Assembly: GCF_024461735.1 (NCBI RefSeq)
Contig: NZ_JANGAD010000002.1
Location: 62,001 to 126,000, forward strand
Direction of reading: 5' to 3'
DNA length: 64,000 nt
Origin: Anaerotignum propionicum
Lineage (GTDB): Bacteria > Bacillota > Clostridia > Lachnospirales > Anaerotignaceae
Shown: in pieces, positions 17,875 to 25,269 of the stretch
Layout of the letters: each line of letters starts with the position of its first letter
How positions within the stretch are numbered: the first letter of the stretch is position 1
The notes under the pieces: model-generated
Told to the model about the DNA's origin: nothing
What the model saw: only the letters and a program-made list of their open reading frames with translations
The model's database searches: none
Position numbers and translations under genes: made by a program

Positions 17875-18456
17875 TTATAATATCCCCAAAAAATTCTTTA
17901 ATGTGACCAAATCCTCCTGATATACCTGAGATAAAGCCCTATTATAAATAATTGCCGCCGGATGATACAAAGGAAATAAGATTCTATCCTCTGTAAGTTT
18001 GTAAGGCTTACCGTGAACATCCCCAATGGTCATGTTATTATCCCCAGAAACTGCCTTTAGAGGTACATTACCCAATGTAACAATCATTTTCGGCGCAATC
18101 AACTGAATTTCTTCCATCAAATAAGGCAAAAAAAACGCAATCTCATCTCTGGATGGTGGACGGTTTACCGCCTTCCCAGTTTTGGGGCTGTTTTTTGTAG
18201 GGCGCAGTTTTACTACGTTGGAAATATAAATCTCCTCTCGCTTTAAACCAATTACTTCTAAAAAGGAAGATAGATTTTTTCCCGCTTTACCCACAAAGGG
18301 CTTGCCCTGTTTTTCCTCGTCCCCGCCCGGTGCTTCTCCAATCATCATCAAAACAGGCATGTGAGCTCCTTCACCAAAAACCAGTTTTTTCTCACCAAAA
18401 GCAGAAAACTGAAAATTTTTTTGCAATTTTTCTTGAAAATCTTTTTGCTGATTCAT
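17875..18456 (-). CDS. Family-4-type uracil-DNA glycosylase lacking iron-sulfur cysteines
   Basis: Excises uracil from DNA in the base-excision pathway. The family motif IGEAPGGDEEKQGKPFVGKAGK (near 40-60), ISNVVKLRP and HPAAIIY (near 165) are all present. Ordinary family-4 enzymes hold a 4Fe-4S cluster with four cysteines; this 193-residue protein has no cysteine at all: the usual KCRP is KLRP and the second conserved Cys after EI is replaced by Phe. So it is either a cluster-free subfamily or a diverged enzyme. It precedes the flavodoxin gene by about 60 bases. Confidence 0.85.
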   Translation of the reverse strand: MNQQKDFQEKLQKNFQFSAFGEKKLVFGEGAHMPVLMMIGEAPGGDEEKQGKPFVGKAGKNLSSFLEVIGLKREEIYISNVVKLRPTKNSPKTGKAVNRPPSRDEIAFFLPYLMEEIQLIAPKMIVTLGNVPLKAVSGDNNMTIGDVHGKPYKLTEDRILFPLYHPAAIIYNRALSQVYQEDLVTLKNFLGIL

Positions 18457-18479
18457 CTACATTTCCTCTCCAAACAGAG

Positions 18480-18682
18480 TTATCCACAATTTCATGACCT
18501 TATCCACAGCTTTTTTGTTGATAACTTTTTATGTATACCCCAATATATAGTGTTAATTTTCTCCATTCGACAATTTAACATGGGAAATTCGTTGTAAAAT
18601 AAGGAACGATTATTATTCATCTAGTGTTGCATATTTTAAAAGTGGATAACCTCCACATTGTCCACAGAAATCATGTGGATAT
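18480..18682. promoter_or_regulatory. DnaA-box cluster, left part
   Basis: Exact TTATCCACA boxes at 18480-18488 and 18500-18508, and inverted near-matches TGTTGATAA (18516-18524), AGTGGATAA (18641-18649) and TGTGGATAT (18674-18682). It lies between the glycosylase start and the rhomboid stop. Together with the right part at 19692-19877 this is a DnaA-binding region far from oriC. Confidence 0.7.
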
Positions 18683-19699
18683 CTCCTTCTGTTTTCTATC
18701 CAGCTTTCGATAGATTAAGAATACCAGACTTCCACCAATAAAGCCACCAATATGGGCAAAATTATCTATGCCCATATCCAAAAAACCAAAGCCTATGGAT
18801 GTGACTACCAATAACAGCATAGTGGCATAATTCATTCCCGTATATCTAGGGCCGTATAATTTTGTCAGTACAAACATAGCCCCCATGAGACCATAAATCG
18901 CTCCTGATGCACCAATTGCCAACACATCGTGAAATAAAATGCTAAAAAGACCACCACAGAAACCGGAAACCAAATATAAAATGAGAAAGCGTTTTCTCCC
19001 CAAAAGATACTCAGCTTTAAAACCAAAATAATATAAAAAGAGACTATTGGACAACAAATGCATGATGCCACTGTGTAAAAACATAGACGTAATGAACCGG
19101 TAGTATTCTCCTTGCAAAATACCGCTTCTGCTGAGTCCATAGGCACGAATGATACTTCCACCTCTTCCAGATAAGGTGGTATCAATTAACAGCACTGCGC
19201 AAAGCAGAAATATAGAAATACACACCCATGGCAATCCGTTTTTCATCTCTGGTTTTGGGGGTGCTTCTGGTACCTTTCCCTCCGCTGCACGTAGCAACAG
19301 TTTTTCAATACCAAAAAGACGGTCTGGTTCCCCAGCATTTGCAAAAACTTTTTTCTTTTCTATGGAATAGCGCCAATTCACTGCATGAATCCGTTCATCA
19401 AAATAAACAGGGGCAGGGGATACACCTTCCTCCTCTGACACATATATACCAAGGCTGATAATATGGGTACAGCGCATCTCTTCAAGGTCTTGAGACATTT
19501 CCTTTGTGTATGTACTTAGAATATCTATAATTTTTTCCTGATTATCTTTTTCAAATACTCCTACAATATATAAAACAGGGTTTTCTATACGCAGATAAAT
19601 CCCTGGTACCTTTTCTCCGTTTGCAGTTCTTCCTTCAAAAAAGCTTTGGGACAATAATTGTTCATTAAATTTTTCTATAAATTTCATTAAGTTATCCAC
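18671..19699 (-). CDS. Rhomboid-family intramembrane serine protease
   Basis: About 342 residues. A soluble N-terminal domain of roughly 160 residues precedes six or so membrane helices. HLLSN in the second helix, the GASGAIYG nucleophile motif and the AHIGGFIGG histidine give the rhomboid Ser-His dyad. Cleaves membrane proteins within the bilayer; substrate unknown. The layout (N-terminal domain plus six-helix core) is like B. subtilis GluP/YqgP, without the TPR part. I prefer the GTG at 19699 with AGGTG 6 bases ahead; a GTG at 19708 is the alternative. A DnaA box overlaps this start. Confidence 0.9.
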   Translation of the reverse strand: MDNLMKFIEKFNEQLLSQSFFEGRTANGEKVPGIYLRIENPVLYIVGVFEKDNQEKIIDILSTYTKEMSQDLEEMRCTHIISLGIYVSEEEGVSPAPVYFDERIHAVNWRYSIEKKKVFANAGEPDRLFGIEKLLLRAAEGKVPEAPPKPEMKNGLPWVCISIFLLCAVLLIDTTLSGRGGSIIRAYGLSRSGILQGEYYRFITSMFLHSGIMHLLSNSLFLYYFGFKAEYLLGRKRFLILYLVSGFCGGLFSILFHDVLAIGASGAIYGLMGAMFVLTKLYGPRYTGMNYATMLLLVVTSIGFGFLDMGIDNFAHIGGFIGGSLVFLIYRKLDRKQKEIST

Positions 19700-19877
19700 A
19701 ATTTTCACCTACTTTTTTTATGAAAAAACTCACTGCATCGCAGTGAGTTTCTCCGGATAAGAAATGGGGTTAAATCTTATCATTTAAGGATTTTTTATTT
19801 GCGGACTTGCAGATAACCAAGTTTTGTACACAGGGAAGCCCCGATTATCCACAATAATATCCACAACATTATCCACA
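19692..19877. promoter_or_regulatory. DnaA-box cluster, right part, with a 12-bp-phased triplet
   Basis: Exact TTATCCACA at 19692-19700, then three boxes in the same orientation with starts 12 bp apart: 19845-19853 (exact), 19857-19865 (ATATCCACA) and 19869-19877 (exact). They sit upstream of the rhomboid gene. Confidence 0.75.
19723..19750 (-). terminator. Terminator of yaaL-bofA
   Basis: Perfect 11-bp stem AAACTCACTGC/GCAGTGAGTTT with a 3-base loop; on the minus strand six T follow. It lies between bofA and the rhomboid gene. Confidence 0.9.
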
Positions 19878-19925
19878 CAAAAATATATCACATTCCGTTG
19901 TAATTGTCAAACAATTACATTTCTT

Positions 19926-20168
19926 TTACAAGAAAAAACTTAAGACAATTAACCCTAAAAAACCCGGTGCCCCCAATAATCCCACCGTAAAAAGTGTTGC
20001 TGGATTAACACCCACCGGAAGCCCAAAGCGATTACAAAGCCATAGGCAACAGCCGCCAACAGCCGCTGAAAGTATAAATCGCAACACAATTCTTAATGGT
20101 TTTGCCACCGCCGTCAATATCAAAATAATTAGACAGCTAATTATCATTACCGACAATACCTCTGTCAT
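19926..20168 (-). CDS. bofA: BofA family protein, inhibitor of pro-sigma-K processing
   Basis: 80 residues with two hydrophobic helices (VMIISCLIILILTAVA and the C-terminal LLGAPGFLGLIVLSFFL). The central AAVGGCCLWLCNRFGLPVGVNPATLFTVGLLGAPG matches the BofA signature in order. In sporulating Firmicutes BofA holds the SpoIVFB protease inactive in the forespore outer membrane. It follows yaaL, as in the B. subtilis recR-yaaL-bofA order, though recR is not present here. Confidence 0.9.
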   Translation of the reverse strand: MTEVLSVMIISCLIILILTAVAKPLRIVLRFILSAAVGGCCLWLCNRFGLPVGVNPATLFTVGLLGAPGFLGLIVLSFFL

Positions 20169-20195
20169 AGTGCTTTTCTCCCCCTTCTGTACCTT

Positions 20196-20435
20196 TCAGC
20201 CTATTTTAAGAAAAGGCCCAGTCAACCCCATTTCCTTTGCTGTTTTTATAAAATAATCATACTTTTTTTGCAAAGCGGTAATTTCAAAAATATAACTGTC
20301 AACCAAAGCCTCATCTGTTGCAGATTCAAATCCTTGTCTTGCACAGACCAATCTGGCCTGAATGTCCTGAATGGCAAGTAGTATTTCATCCCCTTCAGTA
20401 AGCACACTTCCCACCTTTTGCTTGCTTATATTCAT
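20196..20435 (-). CDS. yaaL: YaaL family protein (DUF2508)
   Basis: 79 residues, acidic and mostly helical, with EILLAIQDIQARLVCARQGFESATDEALVDSYIFEI, the conserved core of DUF2508. Function unknown. It stands 27 bases upstream of bofA on the same strand, which strengthens the family call because yaaL-bofA adjacency is conserved in Firmicutes. ATG follows GGAGG. Confidence 0.88.
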   Translation of the reverse strand: MNISKQKVGSVLTEGDEILLAIQDIQARLVCARQGFESATDEALVDSYIFEITALQKKYDYFIKTAKEMGLTGPFLKIG

Positions 20436-20597
20436 CCGCTTGCCTCCTTCCTATTACCCTAAATATAAGCAAAAAAAACATGTTTTATTCCTTTTGCAAG
20501 GGGTTTTCCAAAAAAGTAAGGCATGTTTTATATTTTTTTCTATTTTTAGTGGAATTTCAGCATTTCTATAAGTTTTCTCTAACCCAAAACAATACAC
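20436..20597. other. Intergenic stretch upstream of yaaL
   Basis: AT-rich sequence that must carry the yaaL promoter. Two copies of CATGTTTTAT occur at about 20480 and 20522. No gene seen. Confidence 0.3.
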
Positions 20598-20627
20598 AAA
20601 AAAACCTCCGCCCATTGGACGGAGATT
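20598..20627 (-). terminator. Terminator of the lipoprotein gene at 20759
   Basis: Minus strand CTCCGTCC-AAT-GGGCGGAG stem with a following run of T. It lies about 130 bases after the stop codon. Confidence 0.75.
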
Positions 20628-20758
20628 TTGATTGAACTATACATACCAAAATAAATTTATCATTTTGAAAGCAGATATGAATTTTAAGAACAAACGGGAA
20701 TTTTCAAAACCAAAATTTTGCTTTTGGGAATCTTGGACTTATCCCTTAATACCTTTTA

Positions 20759-21187
20759 TTAAGCACCGGTGAATTCCACAGCAACAGGGCTTTTATTTAC
20801 AAAAATAATCAAACGGTATTGTTCACCCTTTGTAGTGCTGCCACAGAAGGTCTTCCAGTTATAGCTTAACTCCGTGGAAGCTCCACTTTCCAAAGCCGTC
20901 TCTCCTTCACTCCAATTTGCCTGGGCAGTCCCCGCAAATTCCTGCCACTGCCCATCCTTCATCTGCTCAAAGTGATATTCCTTGGCACCATAGCTTACGG
21001 TTTCCTTCGTATCATTGGTAAGGATAAATGTACCTAAGGAACTTTTGAGTGTATCCTCTTTTAGGGAAAGAGTAATTCCCTCCTGTGTATTCACTTCTGT
21101 GTAAGCAGTGCCTACACTATTACCACTGCCACATCCTGTGAAAAGAAACATAAATACTGAAATCAAAAAAACTAAACACTTTTTCAT
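20759..21187 (-). CDS. Small lipoprotein, possible Ig-like fold
   Basis: 142 residues. Lipobox FTGC puts the acylated cysteine at 19. The mature part is beta-rich: GITLSLKEDTLKSSLGTFILTNDTKETVSYG, then an acidic/aromatic middle (FEQMKDGQWQEFAG) and a closing YRLIIFVNKSPVAVEFTGA strand. Clostridial lipoproteins of this shape are often assigned to a bacterial Ig-like (Big_14-type) domain; that is my tentative reading. Function unknown. Exported and membrane-anchored. Confidence 0.75.
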   Translation of the reverse strand: MKKCLVFLISVFMFLFTGCGSGNSVGTAYTEVNTQEGITLSLKEDTLKSSLGTFILTNDTKETVSYGAKEYHFEQMKDGQWQEFAGTAQANWSEGETALESGASTELSYNWKTFCGSTTKGEQYRLIIFVNKSPVAVEFTGA

Positions 21188-21278
21188 TTCTTCTACTTTC
21201 CTTCCTGTTTCTATAATTGAAAAGAATTAATCTTATATTGCCCTAATTGATTTCATTTAATAGTCAGATTTGGAGTCA

Positions 21279-21989
21279 TTACTTTCTCAAATCATCCAAA
21301 ATCTGTGTTTTTCCTTCTGTTTTTTCATCCTTCATTTTAATTACCTTAGCAGGAGAACCAGCAACCACCGCACCAGCAGGAACATCCTCAATTACCACTG
21401 CGCCTGCCGCAACAACAGCATTAGCACCAACTTGAACACCCTCCAAAACAACGGCATTGGCACCAATCAGTGCACCATCACCAACAACAACAGGTGTTGC
21501 ACTAGGTGGCTCTAAAACACCCGCCAAAACGGCACCGGCACCAACGTGGGCATTCTTTCCAACAGTAGCTCTTGCCCCTAAAATAGCATTCATATCAATC
21601 ATTGTGCCATCACCGATTTCTGCGCCAATATTAATAACGGCGCCCATCATTACAACAGCATTTTTGCCGATTTTTACACGGTCACGAATAAAGCAGCCAG
21701 GCTCGATACGTGCTTCCAGATTTGTAATATCCAGCATAGGAACTGCGGAATTTCTTCTATCATATTCCACATGAGTTTCCTGAATCTTTTCAGCCTTTTC
21801 TTCTAAAACCTCTTTGATCAAAGCATAGTCACCAATCATAATCCAGAAGTTACCTTCGCCGAAAATTTTTACATTTTCTTTTTCTACACCCTTCAAGTCA
21901 CCCTGCACATAAACTTTCACAGGTGTAACCTTTTTGGCATCCTTAATATACTTTGCAATCTCATAAGGATTTGTCATATCATAATTCAT
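21279..21989 (-). CDS. dapH: 2,3,4,5-tetrahydropyridine-2,6-dicarboxylate N-acetyltransferase
   Basis: Acetylates tetrahydrodipicolinate in the acetylase branch of diaminopimelate/lysine synthesis. 236 residues from the ATG behind GGAGGAGC; an open frame extends further upstream but has no ribosome site. The C-terminal two thirds are hexapeptide repeats forming a left-handed beta-helix ([36 protein letters not shown]), and the N-terminal DapH domain ([24 protein letters not shown]) identifies the subfamily. Divergent from an M20 deacylase gene, the likely partner enzyme. Confidence 0.95.
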   Translation of the reverse strand: MNYDMTNPYEIAKYIKDAKKVTPVKVYVQGDLKGVEKENVKIFGEGNFWIMIGDYALIKEVLEEKAEKIQETHVEYDRRNSAVPMLDITNLEARIEPGCFIRDRVKIGKNAVVMMGAVINIGAEIGDGTMIDMNAILGARATVGKNAHVGAGAVLAGVLEPPSATPVVVGDGALIGANAVVLEGVQVGANAVVAAGAVVIEDVPAGAVVAGSPAKVIKMKDEKTEGKTQILDDLRK

Positions 21990-22173
21990 TTTTGCTCCTC
22001 CATTCATAATTATATAGGTCAACCCCACCAAACTTACGGATATCCAAGCATGGATCCCCACGACTTTTTGACCCTTGTATGGTATTATAAATGAAAAAAA
22101 AATATTTTCCAAGGCTCTTTCACAGTTTTTATGTTACAATAGAAAAAAATTGTGAAAAAAAGGAGGGCTTTTT

Positions 22174-23322
22174 TTGCGTGAAGATATTTCAAAGATGGAG
22201 GAAGGGCTTAGACAAATACGTCGAGATTTGCACCGAATTCCAGAACTAGGACTTTCGGAGCACAAAACCGCTGCTTATATAGAGAATATGCTGAAAGAAA
22301 TAGGCGTAGATGAGGTTACTCGCTGCTTAGAAACAGGGGTCATTGGTATCATCAAGGGGCAAGGTTTGGAAAAACCCATGGCTTTTCGTGCAGATATGGA
22401 TGGGCTAACTGTAGAAGAGCCTCCCCGTTCCTATGCCTCTTGTCATCAGGGGCTGATGCATGCCTGCGGGCACGACGGTCACATGACCATTTTGCTGGGC
22501 TTTGCCAAATATCTCATGTCAAAAAAAGTGCGTCCTAAGGGTGATGTGATTCTGATTTTTCAGCCTGCGGAAGAAGGCCCCGGTGGTGCAAGGCTGATGG
22601 TGGAAGCAGGAATCATTGAAAAATATAACATTTCCAAGATTATCGGATGCCACATTTTCCCCGATGTTCCCCAAGGCAAGGTTGCCTGCAAAGTGGGTGG
22701 CATGATGGCACGAAACGGAGAAGTCACCGTGCGTATCCATGGAAAAAGCTCCCACGGTGCACAACCCCATCTTGGTGCTGATGCCCTTCTGGCAGCAGGG
22801 GCGGTGATTTGCGGTATACATACCATTTTATCCCGTAATATCTCTCCTTTAGACAGTGGCGTTCTTTCCTTTGGCTCCATACAGGGTGGTGAAGCCTGTA
22901 ATATTGTGGCCAAGGAAGTCCGTATAGAAGGAACCATGCGTGCCTTTTCTGATGAAGTTTATGAAAAAATGGTTTCAAGGGTAGAGGAAGCCGTAAGTTT
23001 TATTGCCAAAGGCTATGGTTGTGAAGGAACAGTTGAATTCCGTCATATGTATCGTGTGGTTCATAACGATGCTGCTTTGGTTAGTGCCTTAGAAGCGGCC
23101 TGCGGCGACAGCTATATAACCACACAGCCCTATATGCTTGCAGAGGATTTTTCCTTTTTTCAGCAGGCAGTTCCCGGTTTGTTTTTCTTTTTAGGTGCAG
23201 GAAATCCGGAAAAAGGCTTTGTCCATCCTCTTCATAGTGCAGAATTTGATTTTGATGAAAAAATTTTGTGCCATGGCGTGGAAACATATATCTCCCTATT
23301 AGAAAAGCTGGGCATGTATTAA
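22174..23322 (+). CDS. M20 family amidohydrolase, probable N-acetyldiaminopimelate deacetylase
   Basis: 382 residues. Metal-site motifs HACGHDGHM, FQPAEEGPGGA and a late HPLHSAEFDF mark the M20D family, with the dimerisation domain in the middle (VRIHGKSSHGAQP). Because dapH stands divergently next door, as in the B. subtilis dapH-ykuR pair, release of acetate from N-acetyl-LL-diaminopimelate is the best guess; general N-acyl amino acid hydrolase is the alternative. It starts with TTG, supported by AAAGGAGG 7 bases ahead. Confidence 0.85.
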   Translation: MREDISKMEEGLRQIRRDLHRIPELGLSEHKTAAYIENMLKEIGVDEVTRCLETGVIGIIKGQGLEKPMAFRADMDGLTVEEPPRSYASCHQGLMHACGHDGHMTILLGFAKYLMSKKVRPKGDVILIFQPAEEGPGGARLMVEAGIIEKYNISKIIGCHIFPDVPQGKVACKVGGMMARNGEVTVRIHGKSSHGAQPHLGADALLAAGAVICGIHTILSRNISPLDSGVLSFGSIQGGEACNIVAKEVRIEGTMRAFSDEVYEKMVSRVEEAVSFIAKGYGCEGTVEFRHMYRVVHNDAALVSALEAACGDSYITTQPYMLAEDFSFFQQAVPGLFFFLGAGNPEKGFVHPLHSAEFDFDEKILCHGVETYISLLEKLGMY

Positions 23323-23346
23323 TTTTACAAATATTTTTATTGTGAG

Positions 23347-23397
23347 TAAAGGATACTCCGTGATGAGCCAAAGTCTTCAAGGGGTATCCTCTTTTTA
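23347..23397 (+). terminator. Terminator of the M20 gene
   Basis: AGGATACTCC pairs with GGGGTATCCT across about 20 bases, followed by CTTTTT. Confidence 0.7.
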
Positions 23398-23593
23398 TGA
23401 AACAATTCCCCATTTCATTCACATTTTAATCAATGGTGTTTCATTTTCCATATTATTAAGAATCTATAAAATTATTGTCCTCTCTTCCATTATCATGCTT
23501 TCTTCAAATAACCCGAAAATGTCCAAAATCAGTTCTTTAAGCACAATAAGCCATAACTGGCAAAATCTTTAAAATTTCTTAATGAAAATCCAA

Positions 23594-23628
23594 TTGACAC
23601 CAAATTAGTTTTATCATAAAATTAATTT
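23594..23628 (+). promoter_or_regulatory. Promoter and MarR operator of the efflux operon
   Basis: TTGACA (23594-23599) and TAAAAT (23617-23622) with a 17-bp spacer. A palindrome covers spacer and -10: 13 bases at 23602-23614 and 13 at 23616-23628 match in 12 of 13 positions around a single C. This is the expected site for autorepression by the MarR protein encoded directly downstream. Confidence 0.8.
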
Positions 23629-23659
23629 CATGCAAAATAGAAAAGAGGGGGAAGGATTT

Positions 23660-24139
23660 ATGTCCGAAGTAAGTGGTCAAAAAATTGCCGAGCTTTTTTT
23701 TGATCTTAGATTAAATATGTCCTTTTGGAGTAGACTTCACTTGGAGCAGGTATTCAGTATAAATGGTAAGGGGGAAGAAGGGAAGCTGACCATGCAGCAA
23801 TTTCATTTCTTGCTTTGTATTCGTGATTTAGGCTTAGATACTGTTTCAAAAATATCAAATTCTCTCTGCCTTAGTAAAAGTAGTGCCTCTTTGAGCATTG
23901 CAAAAATGGAAGAAAAAGGATTTATCCAAAAGCACCCCCCCAGTAAGGATGATGATGGTCGCAAAATTTATCTGCGTATAACCCAGAAGGGGCAATCAAC
24001 TTTAAAGGCAACGGAAAATTCCCTTATGGGAATTACCAGTAGCTACTTTGACTCTTTTGCAGAGGAAAAGAAGCAAGCTTTATATCATCACCTACATGCC
24101 GTTAACCAACTAATTTTATCAGGAGGAACCATAAAATGA
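23660..24139 (+). CDS. MarR family transcriptional regulator
   Basis: 159 residues from the ATG (MSEVSGQKIAELFF) behind GGGGGAAGG. The winged helix is recognisable: LTMQQFHFLLCIRDLG, recognition region SNSLCLSKSSASLSIAKMEEKGFIQKH and the wing SKDDDGRKIYLRITQKG. Its stop overlaps the start of the membrane-fusion gene by four bases, so it is the first cistron of the efflux operon. Probably represses its own operon through the palindrome over the promoter; ligand unknown. Confidence 0.92.
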   Translation: MSEVSGQKIAELFFDLRLNMSFWSRLHLEQVFSINGKGEEGKLTMQQFHFLLCIRDLGLDTVSKISNSLCLSKSSASLSIAKMEEKGFIQKHPPSKDDDGRKIYLRITQKGQSTLKATENSLMGITSSYFDSFAEEKKQALYHHLHAVNQLILSGGTIK

Positions 24140-25266
24140 ACCAAAAGCTAATACTTTTTAGTCTTTGCGCTGTGCTTTTGACCGGCTGTGCTAAGGAAGC
24201 ACCCGAAGAAAAACCAACATTGCGAAGCGTTGAGGTCACAACTGTTGGTAAGGATGCAATTACAAGCAGCTTCTCTTATTCTGGCAAAGCCGCCGCTTCC
24301 AAGGAAATATCCGTTGTCCCCACCATCCCCGGAAAGGTCATGGGATTTCACTTTGAGGTTGGTGACACTGTAAAAGAGAATCAAGTTCTTTTTAGCGTTG
24401 ACTCTGCAACATTAAATGACCAATTACGCAGTGCAGAGGTGAACTATAATGCAGCGAAGCTAAGCCTGGCAAACACAGAAAAAACCTATAATAACAATAA
24501 AGTCCTTTTTGAACAAGGCATTATTGCTGAGGCAGAAATTGACCAGATGAAGCTTGGGTACGAATCCGCCAAAGCAAATATTGAAGCCCTTGAAGTAAAC
24601 ATGGATATTTTGAAAAAACAAATTGGAGATTGTACCGTAACTTCTCCTATGAGCGGCGTTATTGTTAGCAGAAACATAGAAAGAGGCAGCTATGCAAGCC
24701 CTTCTATCCCTGCTTATGTGATTATGGATCTTTCCACAATCAAGGTTGAGGTTGGCGTTTCCGAGCAGGCTGTAAACAACATTAAGCTAGGCGATGAAGT
24801 GCAAGTAAATATGTCCGCCGCGTCCGCTACTCCTTTGAAAGGAAAAATTACTACTATCAGCCCCGCTTCCAGCCAATCCGGTACATATACTGTTAAAGTT
24901 GAACTAAATAACAAGGATGGCATCATTAAATCAGGCATGCTGGCAGATGTTATCTTTACAAAGGAAAAGGCTGAAGATGTATTGGTATTGCCCGCCAACG
25001 CAGTGATTACCAAAGATGGGAAAACCTATGTTTATGTTGTTGAAAACAATATAGCAAAGAAAACACCTGTAACCATTGGCATTCAAACAGGTGAAACCTT
25101 AGAAATCACCTCTGATCTGCCCGTTGGCACACAGGTTGTTACCCGCGGTCAAACTTATATTTCCGATGGAGAACAGGTTGAAATTGCAAGCCCTGCTACT
25201 CCTGCTAAGGGTACCACAGAAGATACAGCAAAGGGTACCACAGAAGACACGGCAAAGGAGGAATAA
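24136..25266 (+). CDS. RND efflux periplasmic-adaptor-type lipoprotein (membrane fusion protein)
   Basis: 376 residues. Lipobox LLTGC at 15-19 anchors it outside the membrane. Then the adaptor order: lipoyl-like half motif (VVPTIPGKVMGFHFEVGDTVKENQ), a helical hairpin with NNNKVLFEQGIIAEAEIDQMK, second lipoyl half (TVTSPMSGVIVSRNIERGS) and beta-barrel domain. Near the end the repeat GTTEDTAK occurs twice, a short linker duplication. In monoderms it works with the RND pump without an outer-membrane channel. Translationally coupled to marR. Confidence 0.93.
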   Translation: MNQKLILFSLCAVLLTGCAKEAPEEKPTLRSVEVTTVGKDAITSSFSYSGKAAASKEISVVPTIPGKVMGFHFEVGDTVKENQVLFSVDSATLNDQLRSAEVNYNAAKLSLANTEKTYNNNKVLFEQGIIAEAEIDQMKLGYESAKANIEALEVNMDILKKQIGDCTVTSPMSGVIVSRNIERGSYASPSIPAYVIMDLSTIKVEVGVSEQAVNNIKLGDEVQVNMSAASATPLKGKITTISPASSQSGTYTVKVELNNKDGIIKSGMLADVIFTKEKAEDVLVLPANAVITKDGKTYVYVVENNIAKKTPVTIGIQTGETLEITSDLPVGTQVVTRGQTYISDGEQVEIASPATPAKGTTEDTAKGTTEDTAKEE

Positions 25267-25269
25267 ATT

